From: Symsagittifera roscoffensis
Lineage: Eukaryota; Xenacoelomorpha; Acoela; Convolutidae
NCBI RefSeq assembly: GCF_963678635.1
Contig: NC_087062.1
Location: 54,260,473 to 54,324,472 of the forward strand
Reading direction: 5' to 3'
Length of the DNA stretch: 64,000 bases
A program made the translations under genes and the position numbers. Of this stretch, positions 49,875 to 60,100 are shown piece by piece (positions within the stretch are counted from its first letter, which is position 1; every line of letters starts with the position of its first letter). Under the pieces are notes generated by a model. That model was not told the origin of the DNA and did not search any database. It saw only the letters and a program-made list of their open reading frames with translations.

Positions 49875-50205
49875 GTAGCTAGATATGCTACTAAACTGAC
49901 ATTGCGATGCAGCAAAAAAGACACCAAAAACCAACAGACACAATTTTGCATAAAATAATTTGGAATATATCAAACTGAAAGCATCCACACTAAATTTGCA
50001 TGTAATGAAGTGGAAAGCATAAATACGAAGAGTTAGAAAATTTCTGAAATCAAGAAAAATGAATGAAAAATGCATCAGCTGTGTTTACGTATTACTAATC
50101 GAATGTCAAAGCACATGCGATCAAAAAGCCGTAAAAGTGACCTAAAAGTGGCACCAATATTTGCTAATTTGGTTGGGAAAAAATATTATTATTACACTAC
50201 GCTCG
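49875..50205. repeat. short copy of the composite repeat at 54700-55870
   Basis: Shares CGATGCAGCA, AATTTTGCATAAAATAATTT, GGCATCCACA-like and TTTGCATGTAAT blocks with 54790-54920. It then jumps to AAGCACATGC...CAAAAAGCCGTAAA and TTATTACACTACGCTC, matching 55759-55860. The ~800 bp between these blocks in the long copy is missing here. Confidence 0.75.
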
Positions 50206-50504
50206 CTTAAAATCCCAAGTTTTAGGATGATGAATCCCTGAGGGTGGAGCGTCCACTCTCATTCGCTAAATCAGCCACATATTGTGCCTTGTTTTTTAAA
50301 GCTCTTTGAACGCCAAATAATTTTAAGATTAAAATGCAGCAGCAAACTTCTTCGAATAAACCACACTTTAGTAGTAATATTCTAATGTATAACTCGAATT
50401 AAATGGATCTGAGCTCTAAACTTGAGTCTGAGCCGCAAAATTTCATACCAATTTTTGTCACACTCGAGGAATTTTATTCTCTCTATCCGGCGCATGAGTT
50501 AAAG
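50206..50504. other. spacer
   Basis: No gene supported. An open frame starting at 50403 runs on into the MULE terminal repeat and is not taken as a gene. Confidence 0.45.
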
Positions 50505-50605
50505 CGCGTTCAGACAATTCGGCCACAGACAATTCAGCCAATTTCAAATTCAGACAATTCAGTCAAAATGAGTGAGACAATTCGGCCAGACTATTCAGAC
50601 AGTTT
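50505..50605 (+). repeat. left TIR of the MULE, internally repeated
   Basis: Four spaced copies of CAGACAATTC(G/A)G(C/T)C. Matches the reverse complement of 52464-52568. Confidence 0.85.
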
Positions 50606-51237
50606 TAAAGTTTTGAAACGTGCGCGCAAAAACTTTTCACATGCGGCAAAACATCAAAGCTTTCATTAGACGACTTGTAAGTAATTCCTTTCAAATGCAC
50701 ATAAAACAATTAAAATTAACAGAACCAAAAATACCTAAGCATAATAAAAATTTATACAACTCATTATGTTTCCAATTTTGGAATAATAGTTAAGCAAAAA
50801 TCGAACTCAACAAAAAACTGCGCAATACTTAAAAGTTAACCAATTTACACGAAAGCAGACCCGGAATTGGGAATTTACAGGCGGTCAAAAAGGATATCAG
50901 TTAAAGGGCTGACCACCCCTACCACTTACTGGCCACACAGTTACGCTGATATTCTTATCATGCCTTAGGCGGGGGAGGGTGCCACCGCCTATCAGGTAAT
51001 TTGGGTAGTTGGTTGATACTAATTTGAAACTTAAACTTTTTTAAAAGATAAACTAATTGCGATTAAAATATTGACCAACCAGAAACCAGTACCGCGTTTA
51101 GCGCCTACTTTTTGCAGTTAAATGGTCCATTGACACAATTAACATTGATTAATTTTCATTAGTAAGTAGCTTGAACAACTGGTTGATTACTACCCGAAAC
51201 ATTCTCATTCATTCACTTTTAGCAAAAGTTGACGTAA

Positions 51238-51425
51238 AATGGAATTCGTAAAATCTGAACTCGGAAAAAAACATCTTTGTCTCGACGGTTAAAGACACTG
51301 TGAAAAAAACTAACTTAAGAACGGTCTCATTAAATGGCAATCTACATTTGGAAATTGTTGAGCAGTGGGTTATTTGGACGAACAGCAAGAATTTACCTTA
51401 AAAACCGAGCACGCTCATTTACCGA
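51238..51425 (+). pseudogene. FLYWCH-type zinc finger remnant
   Basis: Reads MEFVKSELGKKHLCLDG, then stops, then IKWQSTFGNC, and later LKTEHAH. FVxSxxGxxxLxxDGY...WxC...C...HxH is the FLYWCH pattern. It would have bound the transposon's own ends. Two to three in-frame stops make it non-functional. Confidence 0.6.
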
Positions 51426-51470
51426 GCCCCTCAAAGAGTTTTAGTTTTTGCAACACTACCAGCGCTTGAT

Positions 51471-52319
51471 TTGCTTTCTCAGTCGGAAATCTGTCATTGC
51501 GATGGAACGTTTTCAGTGGCACCAGACGTCTTTTACCAAGTTTATACTATTCATGGTGTAATCGAAAACGCAGTTATACCCTTGGTGTATGCTCTGTTGC
51601 CCAATAAGACGCAAGACACTTACGAAAAACTTTTTGGCTGCTTAGAGCAAATTGGAAAAAAAGTAGTCATTGACTTTGAAGCCGCTGTTCGCAACGCCAT
51701 AAAAAAAATGCAACCTGATACAGAAATTTAATTCTGCTTCTTCCACCTGGGCCAAGCAGTATGGCGCAATGTACAAAAACTTGGTTTTACGCGCAAGTAC
51801 ATGGACGATGATGAGTTTTGACTGAATGTCAAAAAAATGATTTGCTTGGCATTCGTTCCCATTGACGACGTTATTTTCGCGTTTGAGGCGCTCCGAAAAG
51901 AGGATCCCTCAGAGGAATTCCAGAGTCTATCAGACTACTTCGAAGACACCTATATTGGTGCTTGTCGAGGAAATAGACGCGTCAAACCAAAGTTTGACAT
52001 TGCCGATTGGAACGTTTTCAATCGGGTGCTCAGCGGAGAACCTCGTACGAACAATGCGTTGGAGGCATGGAATGGCAGCTTCAATAAATTCGTATCGACA
52101 AAGCATCCAGCCCTCCCCAAGTTGATCACCCGATTCAAAGATGAGCAAAAAAACGCCGAAATTAATGTAGAGAGACTGATGTCCGGTGATATTATCAGAA
52201 AACAGAAGCCCAAGTATTCAATAGCAAATGGTAAACTCGTTCAAAACGCAAAAAACTACAATCGAGACCATATACAGAAGTATTTAAAACTGTGTACCTT
52301 CAATGTACATATTTCGTAA
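51471..52319 (+). pseudogene. MULE transposase domain
   Basis: The first open part (51471-51731) reads CHCDGTFSVAPDVFYQVYTI, then LVYALLPNKTQDTYEKLFG and VVIDFEAAVRNA. These are the DG(T/F), ALLPNK and DFE-A regions holding the first catalytic aspartates of MULE transposases. A stop at 51729 and another near 51821 interrupt it. CFFHLGQAVWRNVQKLG lies between them. The second open part (51837-52319) reads MICLAFVPIDDVIFAFEAL, then RTNNALEAWNGSFN, the conserved E-containing C-terminal block. Apart from these stops the order and spacing are intact, so loss of function is fairly recent. Confidence 0.85.
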
Positions 52320-52463
52320 AACTTTATGCATAGCAAGTTTGTTTTGATCTTCGAAATTTAATATTTGATGTTTTACATTTCTTTGGTAAACTGTTGAAAG
52401 CCTTCTGACTCTAATCAAATTAGAAAAGTTTTATTGTTCCCTTTTATCTTCTCTCTTTAATCT

Positions 52464-52568
52464 AAGTAGGCCGAATTGTCTTTGGCTGAATTGTCTGAGT
52501 TTTTTTGACTGAATTGTCTGTATTTTAAATCGACTGAATTGTCTGTGGCTGAATTGTCTCTGCGCCGA
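52464..52568 (+). repeat. right TIR of the MULE, internally repeated
   Basis: Four copies of GACTGAATTGTCTG-type units in inverse orientation to the left TIR. Confidence 0.85.
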
Positions 52569-52875
52569 GTTACAGGTCTGAATCCGGTACCACGATCAAT
52601 TTTGTACGAATTGCGGAATGCAGGAATGATCGAAAAATTAAGCCTTGACCGCAAAATTAAGCCTTGAGAGGGCTATAAAAAATTCTTCACGCAAAAAATC
52701 TTGATCCTCTCCGCAGATTCACAAACTTTCTTTACTAAACACTATATTTCAGCTGGAAAAAAAACGAATAAGTAAGCAAAGTACTCTTAATTGAAAATTA
52801 GAAGTGCACATTGTATCTAACATAGCATTCAAGTTACAAAAATCAAAATGGCGTGCAAATGTTTTCGAATGAAAA

Positions 52876-53350
52876 TTAGGCTCGTAAATTGTAGGAGAAA
52901 TGCTTGACGCTGCGTATTCTACGAGGAGCCACACCAGGATATTCTGAAACACAGTAGTTTTCAAGAAACAGCAATATGTTTGATGAAGGCCTGAAATCTT
53001 CATTTTTTACAGGTAGACTTGCAGCTTTGAAACTCATTAAACTAGTTGTTTACTCAAACTATTACTTTATTTTCAGCTGAATTTGTCTACTAACGGGGAT
53101 AAATGACGGGCCTATACTGGTCCAAAGCGAAGTTATAGTCCAATGCTGAAACATGCACATAAAATAGTGATTTGATATCTCTAAATGTTTTTGTTTATTA
53201 TTATTATGAAAGGTGGTCGAAATTTTGAATTGAAATGAGTGAGTGAATATGTCTTCTCACCTGACTGGTATGCCAGGTGTCGCATGTAGTAGGGTCTCTT
53301 CTGTCGCTGCACTCGCATTCCATAAAACTGCTTCGCCCGCTCTTGTCGAT
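52876..53350 (-). CDS. unidentified host gene, last two exons
   Basis: Exon A (53261-53350, 90 nt) lies between AATTGTTTCAG and a CAG/GTGAGA donor. Exon B (52876-52943) follows acceptor CTACTGTGTTTCAG after a 317-bp intron and ends in TAA. Joined in phase 1 they read RQERAKQFYGMRVQRQKRP, YYMRHLAYQSE and YPGVAPRRIRSVKHFSYNLR, then A and stop. This gives a very basic (Arg/Lys/Tyr-rich) C-terminus. All three frames of exon A are open, but only this one joins cleanly to a terminal exon. G+C is higher than in the surroundings. I do not recognise the protein. Earlier exons, which must supply the first base of the codon ending AT, were not found. FYGMR recalls tachykinin-type peptides, but there is no amidation glycine, so I do not propose that. 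Confidence 0.55.
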
Positions 53351-53402
53351 CTGAAACAATTATGTCCATTCATACTAACTTAATTTATATTGCATTTAAA
53401 AA

Positions 53403-53612
53403 ATGGATAAATCAAAAATTTTAAACAATTTTTCGCTCTCAACAAACCATTTGAGTTTTGACGGAACTTTAGATCCCAATGTTTTCTCCACAAAAACTCC
53501 GGTTCAACAAAAAAGTCGACAACAAGGCGAAGCGGAGCCTTCGTTCCACTCGCGATACAACACAAACAAAAAACATAAGTCGAAAAAACTGAAAAATTTG
53601 GAAAAAATCTAG
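53403..53612 (+). CDS. orphan 69-codon ORF
   Basis: ATG-started and complete: MDKSKILNNFSLSTNHLSFD, then GTLDPNVFSTKTPVQQKSRQ, a Lys-rich tail and TAG. Hydrophilic, without membrane segment or known motif. It lies divergently 50 bp from the exon at 53261-53350. It could be a small gene, a 5' exon or chance. Confidence 0.25.
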   Translation: MDKSKILNNFSLSTNHLSFDGTLDPNVFSTKTPVQQKSRQQGEAEPSFHSRYNTNKKHKSKKLKNLEKI

Positions 53613-53619
53613 GCGAAAA

Positions 53620-54690
53620 CTTTCGATAAGACAACTATAAGACAACTAGGGGCCCAGCTAAGGCTGCGATTCCCATTAGGGACTAAGCCCGATTAAGCCC
53701 TTCATTCCAGATTTGATATTTAGAAAAAGTCAAAAAGCTTTATAACTTTAAAAAACTTTCTGCAAAAAAGTCCGTGGCCACTTAAGCAGAGAAGATAACC
53801 AAAACCCAAATTTATCGATTGTATACCAAACCTGAGAAGTGGCAGGATAGTTTTTGAAAAATTCCCAAAAAAAACAGTCAAAATTTCAAAACTTTGACAT
53901 TTTTGAAGAACAATTTTTTTCTAAACACAATTGGGAAAAACCGCTTAAGCAGGTGTAGGTTTTCAACAACCTGTCGTTTCAATTAAATCCTTGATATCAG
54001 AATTGACAGGATAGTTATCGAGAAAAGGCAAAAAGTTTCCAAAAACGGTCAAACGATCCAAAATTTGATTTTGCCGTGAATCATAGCTTTTTGTATAAAA
54101 GAAAAATGAGCGTCGCAACCTGTAAATTTTTATTGAAACCAAAAATAAAGATTTGGGAGCTAAGTTTTCGAGAAAAGTCAAATAGTTTCAAAAACCGGTT
54201 AAAAAAACAAATATTAAAAACAGGGCCTTAACTTTTAGAGAGATACAATTTGGGCGTAGTCACGTACGAGAAAAAAGCTTCCTTAGATTGAACCAGTTTC
54301 AAAAGCGGTCAACATTTCAAAACTTTGACATTTTTGAAGACCATGACGTTTTGAACGAATAAATCAATATTTACCGGAAAAATATTTTCAATTGCATACC
54401 TACTAAGAAAAACCCAAATACCGGATTTTAGGGTGCAAAGGCGACGGCGTTACCTATATGCCAAGAGCGAGGGAACCTGATATTTCTTAAGAATCGGGAA
54501 TAAAGCAAGATGAAAATGAGTAAAAAAAAGGAATTACGGGAAAAAAGCCTAGTTCCCGATTACATGACACTTGCTTTCGCAGGTGTAAAGCTGAGAGGCG
54601 AAGCTGCGCTTCGAAAACAGCAGCGAGAGTTCGACAAAAACAGCTTTCAAAGGAAATTAAAAAAAAATAGAAATACGCCTCGGATTAGTA
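53620..54690. other. spacer with short imperfect internal repeats
   Basis: Phrases such as TCAAAATTTCAAAACTTTGACATTTTTGAAGA recur about twice (near 53878 and 54308), with related AAAAGTTTCCAAAAACGGTC words in between. No gene supported. Confidence 0.45.
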
Positions 54691-54699
54691 ATACTTTGC

Positions 54700-55870
54700 T
54701 ACGTATAGGATTCAAACCTGCGACCACGGATGCGTAACAATCGACAAGCACTAGTCTCAAATGAAGCCGCTACCAATGCTAATAACATGGCAAAGCGATG
54801 CGGCAGAAGTAGTACCGAATACAAATAGACGAAATTTTGCATGTAATAATTTAAAATATAACAGACTGAAGGCATCCACATTAACTTTGCATGTAATAAA
54901 TTGGAAAGCATCAAAAGGAATTATGTATAAATTATTCTTTTCAAAAAATGCGAGAGATTGAGTTGGAGAATTTAGGAAATCGATACCACAAAAATAGCAT
55001 TGCAAGCTAGCAGACAGGAAAGGAAAAGAGAGCCAATAAGTCCAAAGAAAATTGAATTTTTCTTCGAAAATACCACAACTAAAAACTTCAAAATCTTGTC
55101 TGGGATGATGCGTTATTTGCTGAACACACGTCCAGAAACACATTGGACTGCGTTTAATGAGCAAAAAATTGTGAGCGAAAATAAAAATGTCATGAAAAAC
55201 TTAGAAACATAAACTCTATTCTGAGATTTTCAACGTTTTTCGCAATCGAGAGGAAAGCATACAAATTATTGTTCCAGCGAAGGACCCAAAATTAGGTGAG
55301 TAAGCCGATAGATAAATTATAAACCGAAATAGTTTTGGCCGAAAAATTTTTCAAGTGAAAAAAAAATGAAAAATAAAGAAAATATACGATGTCAAGGTTA
55401 GTAGAATTACAAATTGAACGAGTAAATGAAAACATAAAAAGCAACTACAATGAAAACTGCATGCAGCACAAATAGCCAAAGACGTGGCAACTGAGTCAAA
55501 AAAAAAACATAAGCATGCCAATAATAAGCCGACAATAATTTTAAAACGGAGAATTTCCCGTTTGAAAAAAAACAGGTCCTGGTCAGATTCGAGCCCAGGA
55601 CCTTGTGATTTAGTTCAAAAAACCTAAATTCCGATTTGATTACGCTTGCCACTCGCAAGCGTAAATTTTGTAGTTGTTTGGAACAAATAGCTTTTTTCTG
55701 TTCATTTGAAGAGTTAAAAATTCAACAACCGTGCTAAATTATTGCTAATCAAGTGCCAAGCACATGCCATCAAAAAGCCGTAAAGGTGCCACCAAATGTG
55801 GCACCAATACTTGCGACTTAAGTTGGAAAAAAGAATAGTCGTACTATTACACTACACTGACTAGTGTAAA
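54700..55870 (-). mobile_element. composite repeat with two tRNA-like segments
   Basis: The minus strand carries two tRNA-like stretches. At 54700-54778 the B-box is GGTTTGAATCC. At 55577-55665 the A-box is GCGAGTGGCAAGCGT and the B-box GGCTCGAATCT, with a pairing T-arm (CCTGG / CCAGG). The outer parts match the short copy at 49875-50205. This is most simply a tRNA-derived SINE family, or a composite of two SINEs, with no intact tRNA gene. Confidence 0.45.
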
Positions 55871-56676
55871 AAAGAGCTCAAAAAGAACCTTCGATTTTGG
55901 GAATTTCAAAAAAAAATCAGCTTTATGGTTTTTGACTTTTTATGTTAAACACTATTTCGATTAAAAAACTGGATCAAAAATACTTGTTTATTCGCTGACT
56001 ATTCTCAAGGTTGACATCCATTTTTGAAACTAGAATTAATTCGCATTTCTCAAGCATTCTGCACTTTGCTTTTCAGAAAATGAATTTGAATTAAACATCA
56101 AATCGCGAAAAGTCAAATTTGCGCTGAGCACACTTCAAGAATGTTTACTAAAAATCTCAAAAAAAACATCAACCTGAAATATATTCGTGACTTCACTACG
56201 CGTTCGTTGACACGTTATATTCTATTCATTCCTATATACGAAAAACACTGTGAAAGATATTGATACCAGTACTCGGAGCATACAATTCCAGTGGCGTATG
56301 TAGTTAACTGAATAGGGCAAAACTTTTGACATTAGGCTGAGCTACTTTCTTAAATGCAAATTATGTTGTTTGTTAAGTTCTATCGAGGTAGCCAAGTTTC
56401 CTTTGAAAAGTTTCTTATCTTGGATGGTTTTGAATGCGACAAGATCCAGAATTTTTTTTAAAAAAGTCAAATATGTCGGTTGGGAAAATTTGATCTTCAG
56501 TTTTTCATCCTTATCGTGAATGCGAAAAGATCCAAATAACAAATTTTGAAATCCGTTGAAAATTTTTGTCTATTTTTTCATTTGAAGGAAATATGTGGTC
56601 CTCGTGTATTTATATTAGAACATGATATAAAAATTATTTCACTGTTGAGTCAAAAAATATTAAGAGCCTTAACCAG
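55870..56676. other. AT-rich spacer
   Basis: No gene supported between the composite repeat and the MITE. Confidence 0.45.
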
Positions 56677-56916
56677 AGGCGGATCTAAGATTTTCTCGAG
56701 AGGGCTGATTTTCAAAAAAAAATTCGAATTTTTTGTCGACCTTTTCTTTTAGGTCGAGACCAAACTGATTTTTCGAGAGCTCTCCCAAACAACTAATAAG
56801 TCCCTGTTTTGGTCAAATTTTCTGCGCCGGAGGCAAAATTAAAAAAAAACAGGCCAAAAATACAAGCCACTTTGAACAAAAAAAAGTCGCGTTTCTTCGG
56901 CGCGCGCTCCCCCCTA
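56677..56916 (+). mobile_element. MITE-like element abutting the INVS stop codon
   Basis: Starts GAGGCGGATCTAAGATTTTC and ends in a C-rich CTCCCCCCTAAAAG. The body matches the inverted MITE at 21728-22036. Its right border coincides with the last codons and stop of inversin on the other strand. Confidence 0.65.
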
Positions 56917-57190
56917 AAAGTTATTAAATTTTGGCGCTGTAAACTCACTGTAAATTCTAGCCTCTAGAAAGTTCTGCTTCTTATTTCTAACTGCACGACT
57001 GTTCTTGTTCAGCATAGTCCTGTGGGGATTGTTGGACATGAGGACCTTGCGTCTGTAATATCTGCGCCAGGCCAGTTGGATGGTGAGAGCAGCCACCTCT
57101 TGCTTCAGACTCTGCTCCTGGCCGATGCTCCTCCGAAGCAGAAACACTTCCTTGAACGCCTTGTAGAACTTCTTCGATTTGAACCCATAC
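56914..57190 (-). CDS. INVS: INVS terminal exon: third IQ motif and C-terminus
   Basis: Acceptor GTGTGCTTCTTAG. Contains VAALTIQLAWRRYYRRKVL and ends TAPKFNNF with a TAG lying at the border of a MITE. The tail after the IQ is about 43 residues, much shorter than in vertebrates (about 120). Confidence 0.88.
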
Positions 57191-60100
57191 CTAAGAAGCA
57201 CACTATTGAACAAAAACGATCAACATCTAAGAGTACAATAAATAATATGAAATGAGCTGACAGTTGTGTAATATTCAAAACCTGGAGCTGAACGCAAACT
57301 GTTAGTGAATTAGTCATTGCTGAGATTTATCAGCCACAAATGCTACTTTAGACAAAATAATGACCGAAATGGTGATCTATTCAGAAAAATAAGAGCAATT
57401 TCCAGCCTCTCTTTGGTACAACTCTAAATAAGGTATAAGTTCAATTTGGATATTGACTGCTCAAAGGGAATGTGTTAATTAATATTGAGGAACGATGCAA
57501 GTGCAAATTAAGGATCTGATTCATCTGAATCTCGACTTACGTCCTCCATGCTCTCTGGATGAGTTTGGCTGCATTATTCCTTCTCTGAATCTCACTCCTC
57601 CGTTGCTGTTCGGCCAGTCGGATCCTCTTGAAATGTTCCTGACGCTCCAACAATCTCGCCATACTCTCCCCTCCCCCTCCCCCTTCCCCTCCAGCTCTGT
57701 CGCCACTTCCAGTCGCACCCAACGCATCATTGGTAGTCAGGACAGGAGATCTGGTCACACTGAAACAGAATAATTACATCATCTGTAAGATTGATGAAGA
57801 GGTATCTTTGACTTTCCACACTCTCCAAAACTAAAATCGCACTCTCTACTTTCGTTAGGGAGAAACTTCGAAATCGCATCGCATCACACAGATTTTTTTC
57901 TTCATTAATGAGTGAGTCTAAGCTAAAAAAATAAATAAGAAGCAAATAAAACCAAACTAACGCTTCGCCGAGAAACTCTAATTATACTTATAAATTATAC
58001 AACAATATTCAGTGTTCGGATCACCGGCTTTGTTTTCTTTTTCCGCATTTTTTTCGAGACTCAAATTAGACTGATAATTTATCGTTAGTGCTAATCAATC
58101 GATCGCCTCCATTCATAACACGAAACTCGGGTGATGAAAAAAGCCGTCCACACATTTTCAAGAAAAAAGCTTCGTATCAAAACTGCGTGTAATGATTTTC
58201 GAAGATCATGCATTTGTAAATTTGATTTTCTTTCTAACTCAAGTTTTGGTCACACTTCACACGGTCAAATCTTCACCTGAAATAGAATTTTCTTCTCGCA
58301 TATTTTATCCATTAAGTTCTATGGATGACTATGAAATGAATTGTATCGAGCCATATAAGACAGTAATCTACTGATGTAGCTATTTGGAATGAAGTTGTAT
58401 AGCATAGCTAGAACTAGTATTAGGCTTGCTTTTGACTTTTAGGGCGAGCACGCGTAGCTTGCTGATCTCTTCAAAAGAATGGACAGCATTTTGGGCACAC
58501 TTTGTTGCCCTGGTGGTCATTATTTAGACACACTTGACCCTCGCACCAACATCTGCAAAACGAACAAATTAGATACTCCATATAGTTTTCAGACGTTTGC
58601 TAAATTTTTCAACTGAAGAGCTAAAATTAAGGTTAATGGTTAATACAATTAATTGTTAGTATCACTTTTAGCTCAGAAAAGCTTACGAGCAGCCGGTTGC
58701 TCTGTAGCACAGAATGTTCCGATCACAATGACGCTATTAAAGAAAAGTCATAAATCAGAAAAACCAAAAAAATTCTTAAGTTTTGTTGGTTTTTTATTCA
58801 AGTTGAATTTGCTTTAGAAAATACAATAACTAGAGTTAATAATGGCTAAATTACGCCAGGTTTGCTTTAGAAATGACCTAGGGGTTACTAAATTGAGTTC
58901 AGTGTCATCATTAATTTTTTGCCATTAATTTTTTGCCTTAAAAACAGGCGATTTTAGACGAGTTTTTCTTAAAACCGAAAGAAGTAGACTGAATTTGTTT
59001 AGAATCCGAATCACGGCTGAAAGGACTGTTTTTGGAAGAAAACATTCATTCATTTTAAGTTAAATTTCACCTGTTTTTAGAGCACTTGAGTTTCCGCTTT
59101 CTACTGCCAAACTGCCTGGTGTTAGATGATCGAGCAAGTTGTTCAGTTGAGTTGTGGTTAGTAGCATTATAGCTGTACTGTGACTCATTGTGGCTATAGT
59201 AGTCACTAAACTCCGAGTCACAGTCAGCGGTGGCGGCGAAGTCCAGTTCGGAACAGTGGTCATCTGTCGCCGACTGACAACCGTGCCCCTTCTTACCCAG
59301 GATGACCAAACGAACTCAAGGAAAATCTATACATCAATTTATACCCCAACTTATACTTGATATAAATATAGCATTGATAAACGGCTGCCTTTTGGAAAAA
59401 CAAGCAAAAATGCAAAAAAGGAATACAAATCACAAAAATAAAAAAAATTATCAGAAAATACAAACAGCCAATGAGCGCAAAATTACAAACATAGTCAATG
59501 AGCGCAAGAAAACAGAAATAACAAATCATCCAGAATTTTTCGCATCATTTATGCTTTTACTATTCAAGAACACAATTTGCCTTCAATTTAGCAAATGAAA
59601 TTGAAGCGAATTTGAAAAGTAATCAAAAGTCAAACTGCTGAAGTTAAAAATTGAGCATGAAAAATTTTAAGACTTTTTGCTGAAAAAACGCTACCTAACA
59701 TTTCGCATATCAAAACTTAATAAATAATGTTGGGAAGCCGCCAACCATCTTATGATTGACAGAAGGATGAGCCAGTCAAAAGCTTTCGACTGTTCGAGTC
59801 TGATTTTTGTTTTTTAACAAAACAAGCTTATATTCCTCGACTCGATGTTCAAATAAAATGTTCCGAGTGAGATACTAATTTCAAAACAGAGTGACAATGA
59901 TTTAGTCTCCAAGGGATGGCAATATAGTTGGTCACCCTGTGAGTTGAGTCGCACTGCTCGTAGTCGTCTCTGTCTCGTACATCTCCCAGAGTAGACAATG
60001 AGAAGTTGGCATGCGACAGATGTCTCTGGATGGGTTGGAGGGAACTGGTCGGGGTCTGGAAGTCCACTGAGCGTCTGACAATTTAGTCTTGGTTAGTTTA

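Larger units (their letters stand above)
50505..52568 (+). mobile_element. Mutator-like (MULE) DNA transposon with FLYWCH domain, defective
   Basis: Terminal inverted repeats of about 100 bp (50505-50605 and 52464-52568) each consist of 3-4 copies of CAGACAATTCGGCC or CAGACAATTCAGTC. Inside are a decayed FLYWCH zinc finger and a MULE transposase in plus orientation. FLYWCH plus MULE is a known animal Mutator-family combination. The shared GAGTTA just outside both ends may be what remains of a 9-bp target duplication. Stops inside both domains show it is no longer autonomous. The transposon is about 2.06 kb. Confidence 0.85.

Noticed and set aside
50403-50669. 88-codon plus ORF as a host gene
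   Set aside because: Half of it is the repeated MULE terminal sequence read as protein.
53261-53350. Tachykinin-like neuropeptide (FYGMR)
   Set aside because: No amidation Gly and no proper cleavage site directly after the motif; the rest of the frame does not look like a peptide precursor.
54700-54778. tRNA gene on the minus strand
   Set aside because: The B box is altered, the A box is poor and no clean acceptor or anticodon stem forms; better read as a tRNA-derived repeat.
55577-55665. Functional tRNA on the minus strand
   Set aside because: The T-arm pairs, but the acceptor stem and anticodon loop do not fit a normal tRNA, and it lies within a repeat family.
57727-57945. Extra INVS exon upstream of the IQ2 exon
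   Set aside because: It reads out of frame with the IQ2 exon, and the pyrimidine-rich acceptor at 57760 fits an intron end.
59293-59529. Hydrophobic minus-strand ORF as a membrane protein or signal-peptide exon
   Set aside because: Cys/Phe/Ile bias comes from AT-rich intron sequence; it lies between INVS exons.
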